A stretch of 64,000 bases of DNA. It comes from Ureaplasma miroungigenitalium. GTDB taxonomy: Bacteria > Bacillota_I > Bacilli_A > Mycoplasmatales > Mycoplasmoidaceae. The notes below the pieces were generated by a model, which worked only from the letters and a program-made list of their open reading frames with translations, did not search any database and had not been told where the DNA came from. Positions within the stretch are counted from its first letter, which is position 1; each line of letters begins with the position of its first letter. Below, piece by piece: positions 54,310 through 64,000 of this stretch. The DNA is taken from contig NZ_JAOXHL010000001.1 of assembly GCF_025780085.1 (NCBI RefSeq), forward strand, positions 362,483-426,482, read 5' to 3'. The position numbers were made by a program, and so were the translations under genes.

Positions 54310-55398
54310 ATGAAAAAAATTAATAAAAAGTTTTTTCTATCGATGCTTGGAGGTATAGTTGTCTGCGGTTTAGCAGCAGGTGTAGCCACATCGTGCAAAA
54401 ATAACAATGAATTGATCGAAGCGGTTAACGAATATAATAATTATGTAGCCCAAGTTAAGGCAACAGATTTTTATAAAAATAACGTGTCAAAGGCACAAGA
54501 AATTGACAAATTGTTTAAGGAAACAAAACAAGAAATCGACAAACACAAAAAAGATGCTGACTTTATTACTATTTTAAAAACAGAATTAACTAACCTAAAG
54601 AGCAAAATAGATCCTATGGTTAAGAAATTCAACGGTTTTGTGGAATTAAATAAAAAAGTAACCGTATCTTATAAAAACGCTAAAAATACACTATTTGCTG
54701 AAGCAAAGCTTACTGCAGAAAATTTTGAATTAGCACATCCAGAAGCTAAAGTAGCTTTTGTTAAGGCCGAAAAAGGCGATAACACCATCGTTGTTTCATA
54801 TACTATTGAAAACAAAGAAAAAGAAAAATCAGAAGTGTTTACTAAAGAAATTTCATCTTCTGAATTCAAAGTTGACTTTGCAACTGTAGATAAAGGCACA
54901 AGCGTTACATATAAAAATGCGAGTGAAGTGACTTTTGCCAATGCATCATTAGAACAAAGCAATTACGAATTAAGTGTTACTGATAAAACATTTAACATCA
55001 CATTTGTTAGTGCAAAAAAAGACGAAGCTAAAACAAAGATTTCTGTTGTTTATAAATTAAGCAAAAACAAGCAAGAACAAGAGTTCACAAAAGAAATTTT
55101 AGCTGATAATTTTAAAAAAGAAGAACCGAAACAAGAAAGTATCGACTTTGCAACAGCATTTAATGGTGTAAGCGTTACATATAAAAAAGCAAGCGAAGTA
55201 ACTTTTGCAGACGCGTTATTAGAAGAAAATAATTACGAATTAAGCTCTACTGATCAGTCATTTTCTATCAATTTTAAAAAAGCTGAAAAAGATACAACAA
55301 ACAGTAAAATTATAGTTTCTTTCACACTTACTAAAAACGAACAAGAATCAACAATTTACACTAAAGAAATTCTTGCTAACTCTTTTAAACAACAATAA
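54310..55398 (+). CDS. Surface lipoprotein with three tandem repeat domains
   Basis: 362 residues. Signal MKKINKKFFLSMLGGIVVCG followed by lipobox GVATSC (Cys ~29). Residues ~30-100 are charged and helical. Then three related ~80-residue units begin near residues 113, 196 and 280: each has V-T/S-V-S/T-YKNA/KA, a F-A-x-A turn, an N-Y/F-EL, a F-x-K-A-E/K-K-D segment and end F/Y-TKEI-x-x-x-x-F. This resembles the lipoprotein-associated repeat domains of Mollicutes surface antigens. Copies 2 and 3 are most alike. GAGGTATATAC precedes the ATG. Confidence 0.82.
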   Translation: MKKINKKFFLSMLGGIVVCGLAAGVATSCKNNNELIEAVNEYNNYVAQVKATDFYKNNVSKAQEIDKLFKETKQEIDKHKKDADFITILKTELTNLKSKIDPMVKKFNGFVELNKKVTVSYKNAKNTLFAEAKLTAENFELAHPEAKVAFVKAEKGDNTIVVSYTIENKEKEKSEVFTKEISSSEFKVDFATVDKGTSVTYKNASEVTFANASLEQSNYELSVTDKTFNITFVSAKKDEAKTKISVVYKLSKNKQEQEFTKEILADNFKKEEPKQESIDFATAFNGVSVTYKKASEVTFADALLEENNYELSSTDQSFSINFKKAEKDTTNSKIIVSFTLTKNEQESTIYTKEILANSFKQQ

Positions 55399-55552
55399 GG
55401 CACAAACTTGCTTATCGATAAAAAAGAAAGCAAACAAATTTATTCAAAAAAATTAAGCGAAAAAAAGCGCAAAAACAATTAAAAATTAAAATGAACAAAA
55501 AATCATTTTAAGACCGATAAATAGCCGGTATAAATGCAAGTTAATCAGCAAG

Positions 55553-55592
55553 AAAAAATATTCAAAACGACAAACTTTTTGAATATTTTTTT
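55553..55592 (+). terminator. Terminator of the repeat lipoprotein gene
   Basis: AAAAATATTCAAAA / TTTTTGAATATTTTT stem (about 55554-55567 with 55576-55590) and T run. Confidence 0.8.
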
Positions 55593-55617
55593 ATAAAAGT
55601 TTTTATATGCTATTATT

Positions 55618-55654
55618 AATATGTTTTCTTTTTTAGGGAAACATATTTTTTTAT
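55618..55654 (+). promoter_or_regulatory. Attenuator-like hairpin in the potA leader
   Basis: AATATGTTT (55618-55626) pairs with AAACATATT (55639-55647), with a T-rich loop, followed by TTTTTTATC. It lies 12 nt before the AAAGGAG of potA (55660-55666), so it can terminate or mask translation. TATTAT (55611-55616) just upstream may be the -10. Confidence 0.5.
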
Positions 55655-55673
55655 CTTTTTAAAGGAGATTTTG

Positions 55674-57206
55674 ATGCAAAAAACAATTTTACATTTAAAC
55701 AATATTTCTAAGTCTTATGATGACGGTTTTACCGCTGTACACAACTTTGATTTAGAAATAAAAAAAGGTGAATTTGTTACACTTTTAGGACCTAGTGGTT
55801 GTGGTAAAACCACCGTCCTTAAAATGATTGCAGGTTTTGAACAACCTACGCACGGAAAAATTTTGTATAACGGAATCGACATCAAAGACATGTCAATCCG
55901 TATGCGACCAACATCAACGGTATTCCAAGATTATGCACTTTTTCCAAATATGACTGTTGCTCAAAATATTAAATACGGCATTAAATTGATGCGAAAGCCT
56001 AAAGAAAATGTCGATCCAAAAATATATGAGGCCGCTGAAAGAGTATATCAATTAGCAAAGAAAAAAAGTCAAACCAAAATAAAAGAAATTGAGCTTAAAA
56101 AAGCAAGTTTGTATAAGGATATTAAAAAACTTGAAAAATTCTATGAAGCTAACGCTTATTTAAGTGAAATTAAAACAATGCGTAAAAACCAATACGTGGC
56201 GTATTTAGATGAATTAAAAACAAAGAAAAAGGATTTATTGGAACAAACTGACCTTGAGAATAAGGACATTCTAATCAAAGAAATAGACAAGGAAATCAGT
56301 TTATTAAAGACAAATTACGCAAAGAAAATCAGGGTAGATAAAAAGTATGATAAATTAACGTTTAAATATAATGATTTAGACTACTGAAATTCATATTGAC
56401 AAATTTATCCATCAAACAAGAAAGAAGAGTTTGAAAATAAAAACATTACTCGATTATTAACAAAAGCAGAAATCAACGAAAAAGCTCGACAAATTATTGA
56501 ACTGGTTGGTTTAAGCGAAAAAGTTAATAACTTTCCTAATGAATTATCAGGAGGGATGCAACAAAGAGTAGCCTTGGCTAGATCAATTGTGATTGAACCA
56601 GAAATTATTTTATTAGATGAACCATTAAGTGCTTTAGACGCAAAAGTACGACAACAACTACAAAATGAATTGAAAAAACTTCATGAAACTCTAGGAATAA
56701 CATTTATTTTAGTTACTCACGACCAAGAAGAAGCACTTTCATTATCAGATAAGGTTGTTGTTATGTCTAATGGACAAATCGAACAAATTGGAACACCATC
56801 TGAAGTTTATGATTCACCTAATTCATTGTGAACTGCAAACTTTGTGGGGCGTGCCAACATCTTCAATGGTTTTTATAAAACTAAAGGTGAAGTTGTTTTT
56901 GACAATATTTCTTCAACAACTGACGTTGTTGAAGGTTTCGATGAAAATGAAGAAGTATACATTATGATTCGTCCTGAAGACTTTGACGTTGTCCCTAAAG
57001 ACAAAGGTAGCATTAATGCCACTGTAGAATCAGTTCTATATAAAGGCTTGATGTGGGACATTAAATGTAGATATCAAGATATGATTATTAATGTCGAAGA
57101 TATTAATAGCGTAGCAGTTGGAGACGTTGTTGGTCTTGACTGAGATGATATTGATGTACATGTAATAAAGAAGGGAGTGAATGATGAAACAACAATTGCG
57201 AAATAA
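55674..57206 (+). CDS. potA: Spermidine/putrescine transporter ATPase PotA, with insertion
   Basis: Energises polyamine import. 510 residues against about 370 for enteric PotA. Seen: Walker [10 protein letters not shown] near residue 40, Q-loop [12 protein letters not shown], signature [14 protein letters not shown] near residue 290, Walker [13 protein letters not shown]-loop VTHDQEEA, then TOBE-like C-terminus ([11 protein letters not shown]). Between Q-loop and signature lie ~150 extra lysine-rich, coiled-coil-prone residues (~110-260). TGA as Trp at several places, including 56386, 56395 and 57141. It overlaps potB by 26 nt. Confidence 0.94.
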
Positions 57207-58077
57207 ACGTCGAACTTTTAGTTGGAGACATATGAAGCCAACAAAAGGTCTAATTTTAACGATTCCTTATTTTTTATTAACAATTTTATTATTCATTGTC
57301 CCTTTAGTTGTGGTTTTAGTCACAGCTTTTAAAGGTGCACAACATCCAAATGTAGGGGAAATGAATATAGCAGATAACTGAGATGTTTTGACAAAAACAA
57401 TCGGTTTAAAAATTTGAAACACAATTTGAATTAGTTGTTTATCAACTTTCATTGGGTTGTTAATCGCTTTTCCGTTTACTTATTTTTTAGCAAAAGCAAA
57501 AAATATTGTTTTAAAAGTCATCGCGATTGCGTTAATTACTGCACCTATATGAATGACTATGTTGATTAAGTTGATTGGAATTAAAACCTTTTTAGACGTG
57601 TTACATGGTCATAACAACTCTACATATGGGCACTTTTATACAATCATTGGACATGTATTTATCTACATGCCATTTATGTTACTGCCATTATATACAGCTT
57701 TATCACATATGCCAAAGAACCTAGAACAAGCTAGCTATGATTTAGGACGTGGACATATTTATACTTTCTTTCACATTACCATTCCTTATGTTCGTAATGC
57801 ATTAATTTCAGGAGTAACTGTGATGTTCTTATCTTGTCTGACATCAGTAGTTATTTCTGGTTTTATGAACATGTCAAACGACTCAGGATTATTAGGCGGT
57901 TTAATTTTAAACTTAGGTGAAGGGGGTATTTCTAACCCTGCGCAATTAAGTCGTGCAGCCACATTAACATTAATTATTAGTGTAGTTATTTTGGGAATGT
58001 ATGTAGTCTTTTTAATTATTCCAAAACTAATTATTAAGGCTTACAAAAAAGCCCAAATCAAGAAAGGAGCATTATAA
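57181..58077 (+). CDS. potB: Spermidine/putrescine permease PotB
   Basis: 298 residues, six membrane segments, normal length. Seen: ILTIPYFLLTILLFIVPLVV at helix 1; the EAA loop EQASYDLGRGHIYTFFHITIP that docks PotA. Seven or so TGA as Trp. AAGGGAG serves either ATG 57181 or 57184. It lies within potA's end and overlaps potC by one base. Confidence 0.94.
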
Positions 58078-59066
58078 TGTCATATAACTTCTTTTATAAA
58101 ACACAAACAAAAAATATAAAGCAAAAATTGGCTGCCAAACAAGTCTTACAAAGTGCTGAAAACATACAAGAAAAAGACACTTTTGAACAAGTGGCGGCAA
58201 TGAAAAATATTAACAAAGGACAACAAATTGTTAGTTGATTACGCCGTTTCTATATTTTCATTGTTTTAGCGGTAATCTATATTCCTCTAATCGTGATTAT
58301 TTTCCTAGCTTTTACACAACCATCAATAAGAGGCAATATTACAACTGCCTTCCAATGAAATGGGGGAGAAAACTTTCTTGAATTAGCTAGTAGCCAATTT
58401 ACTTCGGCGTTATTAAATTCTTTAATCATCTCTGTGATTGTAATTCCTATTTCCATTTTCCTAGGTTTAATTACCACTTTTGGTATTTGACACGCCCGAT
58501 CAATTTACAAAAAAAGTGTTTTAAATACCTCAAAAACCAATATTGCGGTTCCTGATATTATTACAGGGATTTCTTTGGCTTTATTATTTACTTCCACATT
58601 TTTGCCATTAGGTATTAATTTTGGTTTTGCAACTATTGTTTTAGCCCACATTTCTTATTGCACACCGTATGCGATTATGATATTTTATCCACGAATGATG
58701 AAGATGAACAAAAATTTAATTCTAGCTTCTTATGATCTAGGTTATTCTAAGGTTCAAACGTTTTTTAAAATCGTTATTCCACACTTATTGCCATCCTTAT
58801 TTTCAGCCATCATCGTTGTCTTTGCCATCACTTTTGATGATTATGCAATTACACGTTTAGTGGGTGGAAAGGTAAATACTATTTCCACAGAACTTTATCA
58901 AATGGCTAAAGGAGTTAAAGCGTGAGCAATAGCATTTGGAGCGTTAATGATTTTATTAACTATTTTAATTATTATCATCATTGCTATTTACCAAATAATT
59001 AAAACAGGTAATCGTAAGCGAACAACCAATAAAAAACGCTTATTGATTTGGAAAAAACAGGAGTAA
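58077..59066 (+). CDS. potC: Spermidine/putrescine permease PotC
   Basis: 329 residues: a ~55-residue charged cytoplasmic N-terminus not usual in PotC, then six membrane segments. Seen: VLAVIYIPLIVIIFLAFTQP at helix 1; EAA loop LASYDLGYSKVQTFFKIVIP; FDDYAITRLVGG. TGA as Trp at 58238, 58357, 58488 and 58924. Ends 3 nt before potD. Confidence 0.94.
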
Positions 59067-59069
59067 GCT

Positions 59070-61079
59070 ATGAGTAAAAAATGAATTAAAAAAACACTTT
59101 TAGGCTTAGGTTTAAGTGCTTTAGTGATTCCTATTACAACCGCTTGTGCCGTCGGATCTAATAAGTTTGTTGTTGGTAATTATGATGCATACGTTGATCC
59201 GGATGTAAGTAAAGAATTACAAACCAACTTTAAGACAAATACAAATGGTTTTTTAAGTTATGTTTATTATTCAAACAACGAAATTGTTGAAGGATATTTA
59301 AAGGCAAAATCACTTGATATCGCAGTCATTTCACAATATACTGTAGCTAAGTTAGCTAAACGTAAAGTTATTAAAAAAATTGATTGATCAAAATTTGATT
59401 TGCACGATGCAAACGGCAACTTAATTACTAAAACAGATCAATTAAAACCATTTTTTAGTGACACGACATGACAATTATCACAAGCATATAGTGATTACTT
59501 AGGTGACTTAGATAACGATCAACAAAAAGAACAATTACTTGATTACATGGTTCCATATTTTTACCAAGATTTGATTTTTGCTTATCGGGGAAAAGAAATT
59601 CCAGCATTAAAACCTGAAAATAACCCCACTTGATCAGATATTTTTTGAGCGATTCAAAACGAGGAACGTTTTAATCCAAAAATTAAAACTGAATTGTATG
59701 AACGAGATGGTGAAACAGTATACACGAATGACAATGCTGCACGCCTAACGTTTATTAGTGATCCGCGTACAATTTATGACTTAGCACGAATAATGCAAAC
59801 GTCACAAAAATTAACAGAAAAAGATTACGCTGATTTAGTTAAATGACAAACTTGAATTAAACTAGAAGAAACTAAAGAGCATCCTGATTTACAAAAGATT
59901 CAGGAATGAAAAACACTGTATGCTCAGAAGGCTCCAAACGTGCAAAATGAACCGAAAGCTACAATCGACGATGTGGAAACAACGTTTGAAGCACTACACC
60001 AATATACTAAAAACCTTCCAAAAAACACTATTCGTTTTGATCCGAATTCAAACAATGTTTTAAATAATCTAGCCACACTGGAAACGGTTGGTGTTATTGG
60101 TTATAATGGTGATATTTCTTTCGCTTTAAACGGTGGAGAATATGCCGATGTTAAAAAATATGAAAAACAGTTACCAACAACCGATGACTTTCATTTTGTT
60201 CGACCTCGATATACATTAAATGTAATGGATGGATTTGTTATTAATGATCTGATTGATGATAAACATATTGATGGAGCTTACAACTATATTAAAAACCTTG
60301 TTTTTCAAGGGATCAATGATACTGATAACGACGGCGTACTTCGTTGAGGCTTAAATGTTCATAAAGATTTAAATGAACAAGAAATAAAAAAATACGAAAG
60401 AAATGACTTGCAGGCTAAAGAAGAAGGTAACATCCTAGAAGATCAATCATATTTCTATATGCCAATGCGTAACTTTGATTATTTAAATTACACACCCACA
60501 TTGCGTGCAGTTTATGAACATGTACTAGATGTTAATGAAGGTTATTTAGGTAACGAAGGTTTTCAGATTGACCTAATTAAGGAACTAATAGCCAACGAAG
60601 AGTCTGAAGATTTCATGACAACAGAAACTTTTGGTTTTAATCCTACATACCACACAAAACAAGAACGTCAACAAAAACACGCCTTTTTTGATGCGTTAGC
60701 CGAAACGATTTATGAAGTGTACACAACTCATAAACAAACAGATACTGCATTTGTTTATGACGACAGTTTTTTAGATGCACAAATTGATTCGCAAGATACA
60801 AAGACAACAGTTTTTTCAGTAATTAAACAACTATTAATTGAAAATGAAATCATTCAACCAACAGTTGATGAGCAAGAATTAAGAAAAAATCTGAATCAAA
60901 AACTAGCTGCTCTATATACTGATTTAGATGCGCAAATCACAGATCGTATTAATCTAAACAACATCAATCGTGAAATTTTTAATGTTCGTTATAATCCTTC
61001 TACATTAGAATTTCCAATTAATGATTTGATTCTTTCAAATATCGCAATTGCATACGACGATTTTGTGGCTAAAAATTAA
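59070..61079 (+). CDS. potD: PotD-like polyamine-binding lipoprotein, enlarged
   Basis: 669 residues against ~350 in enteric PotD. Signal with lipobox VIPITTAC (Cys ~27). The N-terminal segment FVVGNYDAYVDPDVSKEL, then LDIAVISQYTVAKLAKRKVI, follows the periplasmic-binding fold (PotD: NWxxYIxPxxLxxF, DxxxxSxYxVxxMxxxxL). A second related part includes NVLNNLATLETVGVIGYNGD. The insertion of charged helical sequence makes up the rest. Twelve or more TGA as Trp. Last gene of potABCD. Confidence 0.88.
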
Positions 61080-61090
61080 TTTTTTATAAA

Positions 61091-61118
61091 AGATAGTCTT
61101 TAGGGACTATTCTTTTTT
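61091..61118 (+). terminator. Terminator of potABCD
   Basis: ATAGTC/GACTAT stem (61093-61098 with 61105-61110), 6-nt loop, TTCTTTTTT. Confidence 0.75.
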
Positions 61119-61164
61119 ATCTATTCCTTTATAATTAATATAGTGAATAGAAGGTTAAGAAGCT

Positions 61165-61770
61165 ATGATTTACACGTATACAATAGAACAAAAACGCAAA
61201 GTTTTAAATTTTATATCAAAACACTACGGGTCACCCGTTAAAATTATTAATTTGAATGACTATAATCGCACCATCCCAATTGATTACGATTTACTTTTAA
61301 TCGAGACAAAAAATTCATATTTATTGATGACTATTGGTTTAGGGGCGTTTGACTCGCACAACCACGATGAAGAATCACATGAACGTTCTGAAATTTATTT
61401 AGAATTGCCATTGGATTGAGATTTAAATAATCCACAAAACTATTGAGCAATTAATTTTTTAATCAACATTGTGAAATACTCATATGAACAACATTTAACA
61501 CTAAAATGATTACAGGTATTTATCAATCCGAATTATTTTAGCCATTCTAACAAAGTGGCAGGATACTTGGACTTACCTTGAAACAAAATTGATGCAAACG
61601 ATTTTGTATTAACAAATGATTTTGTTGTTTCGTTTTACCAAGTTGTAATTTTAAGTGACGACGAATTATTCTTTGGAAAAGTCAATAGTTTTAAAGAATT
61701 AGCAGAATATTTTGAAAAAGAAGAAAACAGAATTGTTAATTTAAGCCGAAAGTCTTTAGTTAAAATTTAA
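61165..61770 (+). CDS. SUFU (suppressor of fused)-domain protein
   Basis: 201 residues, three or more TGA as Trp. Pattern of the bacterial SUFU family: an N-terminal YGSPVKIINL, IDYDLLLIETKNSYLLMTIG (family: xVTxGMS), GAFDSHNHDEESHERSEIYL followed by ELPLDW, then YWAINFLINIVKYSY. Bacterial members often act as immunity proteins or are of unknown role; here there is no toxin gene next door. ATG 61165 has AGAAGGTTAAGAAGCT. Confidence 0.78.
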
Positions 61771-61774
61771 TAAA

Positions 61775-62797
61775 ATGATCAATCAGCAAACTAATAAAAA
61801 TAAAGATTGCCTCGTTTTCTTAGATATAGAAGCAACCGGTCAAAGAAATCCTGAAATCATTCAATTATGTGGTTTTAAAGTTGATAATTACAATTTCAAT
61901 GCACCAATCGTTTTTAATCAAAAATATCATTCATCTCAACAAATTCCTTTAATGTTGAAAAATAAAATTAACTTTAAAAAAAACTTTGTTAATTTTAAAC
62001 ATTATCCAAAAATGAATGCAAAAAGAGCTGCAGAAATACACGCTTTTTTAGAAAACACAATAATTGTTACATATGGGAATTTTGATGAAACACTTTTAAG
62101 AAGATTATTTGATAAATACGAATTAGACAGCAAAAAAATGTCCTTTTTGGATATTACTCATATTTTTGAGAACCCCCTAAAAATTAATTACAGTTTGAAC
62201 GAACTAGCTCAAATCTTAAAAATTAAATGTCAAAAAAACAATTTGCATGATGCAAAATATGACGCTTGGCTGCTAATGAAAATTACTCAAGCGTTAGACA
62301 TCAAGAAAATCCAAGAACTAAAAAAAGTTTTAATTTTTTATCCGAAACATAAAATTAGTTTTAATAAAACAACAAAAAATAATTTAATATGTAGGCAAAA
62401 ATCGTCATCGTCAGCCTTAATCATTAAACATTTCGATTCTCAACAAAAAGTTTTAGATTACGAAATGTATGATTATAAGACTGATAGCTTTCGTTCTTAT
62501 AAGATTAGCTTTAATAAAAGTAAAGAGAAAACAAACCAAATTGTTAAGATATTGCAGGAATATCCGTTATATATTAGTTTTCATAATAAATCAGGTTTAC
62601 GTTCATTATGCGCTTGGGCAAATAATTTAAATATTGACTTAAAATATATTAACTTGTCACACTTACACCGATCAATATTACCAACAAACAAAAAAATTGA
62701 TCGACAAAAAGAAACTGCCGCATTAATTAAATATATTGGTGAATATTTTTATGCCAAAAAAACTCAAGGAACAAAGGAATACTGAATTCAATGTTAA
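61775..62797 (+). CDS. DEDDh 3'-5' exonuclease-like protein with unassigned C-terminal half
   Basis: 340 residues. Exonuclease motifs: Exo I VFLDIEATG near residue 17, Exo II YGNFDETLLRRLF near residue 100, Exo III HDAKYDAWLLMK near residue 157. These resemble DnaQ/RNase T family enzymes. Residues ~175-340 are lysine-rich and match nothing that I recognise. The frame reads through a TGA at 62783 to end ...YWIQC. It begins 4 nt after the SUFU stop and overlaps the pseudouridine synthase by 7 nt. Confidence 0.82.
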
Positions 62798-63735
62798 AAA
62801 TTTTTAAAATTACAGAAAATGAAGCACAACAACGTTTGGACCGTTACCTTTTAAAGATGTTTAAAAATGTTAGCCGTTTTAATATTTATAAAATGGTGCG
62901 AACAAAAGATGTAAAGGTTAATAATAAAAAAGCGGTCATTAAATATATGTTGCAAATCGGGGATGAGGTTCGTGTCTTCATGCCAGCTGATATGTTACAA
63001 GAAAATAAAAATCTCGATTTTCTTAAAGCTAAAGATGATCTTGAAATCATTTATGAAGATAATAATATTTTGGTTATCCATAAACCAGTGGGTTTAATTG
63101 TCCACGATGATATACATGCACAAGACGATACCCTTGCTAAACGAGTGAAAAAGTATTTAGCTAAAACTAAACAATACAATCCGTTTGACCAGTCATCTTT
63201 CACACCAAGCTTATGTCACCGTTTAGATTTAAATACATCTGGTTTAATTATGGCAGCTAAGAATGCTCTAGCGTTGCGAAACATTACTGACATGTTCCAA
63301 AAAAACGATGTTGTGCGTAAATATTACTGCCTAACTTACTCGCCTACTCCTAAAAATCAAGATTTAGTACAGAACTTTATGTACAAAAAACCTGATGACA
63401 ACTTAATGGTTGTCCAAGACTTTAAAACTAAAGATAATAAAACTGCATTAACAAAATATAAGTTTATTAAAAACGTCCGTAATTATTATTTATATGAAAT
63501 TGAATTATTAACAGGCCGTACACACCAAATTCGTGCAGTCATGAATTACTTAAATGCTCCTTTGGTTGGTGAAACGCGTTATATTAATAAAAGAATAGAT
63601 AAAGATGAACGTTATACTCACCAGTGCCTGGTTTCCTATTATATAAGTTTTAAGAATTTAGAAAAATACGATAGTGAATTACATTATTTATCTAATAAAG
63701 AATTTAAATTGCAAAATATTTGATTTTTGCGTTAA
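62791..63735 (+). CDS. RluC/RluD-family pseudouridine synthase
   Basis: 314 residues, normal. An N-terminal S4 domain (QQRLDRYLLKMFKNVSRFNI; DVKVNNKKAVIKYMLQIGDE) precedes the synthase domain: VIHKPVGLIVHDD; the catalytic-Asp motif CHRLDLNTSGLIMAAK; and LLTGRTHQIRAVM. Probably modifies 23S rRNA; the exact uridines are not determinable. The last codons WFLR follow a TGA at 63721. Confidence 0.93.
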
Positions 63736-63815
63736 ATTCTTTTTTATTTGTTGTATAATCTTATTTAGTGTCTTTTACGACATAATGTTAACAAGAAAAA
63801 AAATAAAAAAATATA

Positions 63816-63844
63816 TTGACATTGTTTCTAAAAAGCACTATAAT
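63816..63844 (+). promoter_or_regulatory. rRNA operon promoter
   Basis: A full-consensus promoter: TTGACA (63816-63821), 17-bp spacer, TATAAT (63839-63844). A second TATAAT at 63754-63759 lacks a good -35 and may be a minor upstream promoter. Confidence 0.92.
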
Positions 63845-63850
63845 ATTATG

Positions 63851-63890
63851 GTATGTTCGAAAAACATACTTTAAATGATCTTTGAAAACT
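63851..63890 (+). promoter_or_regulatory. rRNA leader: hairpin and boxA-like antitermination site
   Basis: GTATGTT/AACATAC hairpin (63851-63857 with 63863-63869), then TGATCTTTGAAAACT (63876-63890), which matches the boxA-type TGxTCTTTGAAAACT leader element of Firmicutes rRNA operons. Confidence 0.72.
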
Positions 63891-63905
63891 AAATAGAATC
63901 CGTCA

Positions 63906-64000
63906 ATTTTTAAGAGTTTGATCCTGGCTCAGGATTAACGCTGGCGGCATGCCTAATACATGCAAATCGAACGAGGTTAGTTTACTAACCTAGTGGTGAA
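63906..64000 (+). rRNA. rrs: 16S rRNA, 5' end, cut by window edge
   Basis: The universal AGAGTTTGATCCTGGCTCAG begins at 63913; the mature 5' end is placed ~7 nt upstream by analogy with E. coli. About 95 bases are visible, with GATTAACGCTGGCGGCATGCC and ATACATGCAAATCGAACGA following. Confidence 0.96.

Overview
The window is AT-rich DNA from a wall-less bacterium (Mollicutes). At least thirty conserved genes (rnc, tyrS, secA, uvrB, dnaK, cysS, mnmA, gyrB, gyrA, rnr, potA-D and others) read straight through in-frame TGA codons at positions where their families carry tryptophan, so UGA is decoded as Trp (genetic code 4). The start of a 16S rRNA at the right edge has the GATTAACGCTGGCGGCATGCC form that I associate with the pneumoniae group (Ureaplasma / Malacoplasma / Mycoplasmoides) rather than the hominis group. 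The spermidine transporter, FecCD-type permeases and repeat lipoproteins fit that placement. Species is not determined.

Layout. 1-9.75 kb is mostly minus strand: tmk (cut by the edge), an alpha/beta hydrolase, lysS, rpsO, the rnc-plsX-fakA lipid/RNA operon, upp-rpiB, an SRP RNA gene with its own promoter, and tyrS; rpmB alone is on plus. 9.9-16.7 kb is plus: a LolD-type ABC ATPase, secA-uvrB, a trigger-factor C-domain protein, and a GntR regulator followed by a two-helix membrane protein. 17.5-19.0 kb is a compact plasmid-like island: a RepA_N-type replication initiator, two families of perfect tandem direct repeats, an AT-rich stretch, a leader hairpin resembling a transcription attenuator, and a 34-codon upstream ORF overlapping the initiator at an A8 run. 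19-36.7 kb holds HAD phosphatases, trpS, spx, nadK, a cysteine-less EIIB-like protein, rlmH, RNase J, a CIRCE-controlled dnaK, cysS-rlmB, a zinc alcohol dehydrogenase, mnmA, tilS and pth.

36.7-37.3 kb is the likely chromosomal origin: an intergenic region carrying repeated TTATCGACA boxes in front of dnaN, an S4-domain gene, gyrB and gyrA, in Bacillus-like order without recF; dnaA is not in the window. Genes run away from it on both sides. After gyrA come smpB and an asymmetric heterodimeric ABC exporter, tRNA-Ile and tRNA-Ala, then secG-rnr on minus, a large lipoprotein and two FecCD-type permeases. 54-61 kb holds a repeat lipoprotein and the potABCD polyamine operon. The right end has a SUFU-family protein, a DEDDh exonuclease, a pseudouridine synthase, and the consensus promoter, boxA leader and first ~95 bases of the rRNA operon.

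Functional links: FakA makes acyl-phosphate from fatty acids and PlsX interconverts acyl-phosphate and acyl-ACP; SRP RNA, SecA and SecG serve protein export; DnaN, GyrA, GyrB and the origin form the replication core; MnmA, TilS, Pth, SmpB, RlmB, RlmH and RNase III/J/R maintain tRNA, rRNA and mRNA. The most unusual pieces are the RepA_N/iteron island, the variant DnaA boxes, and a group of conserved proteins that have lost their defining residues or domains (Spx without CxxC, EIIB without its cysteine, trigger factor without its ribosome-binding domain).
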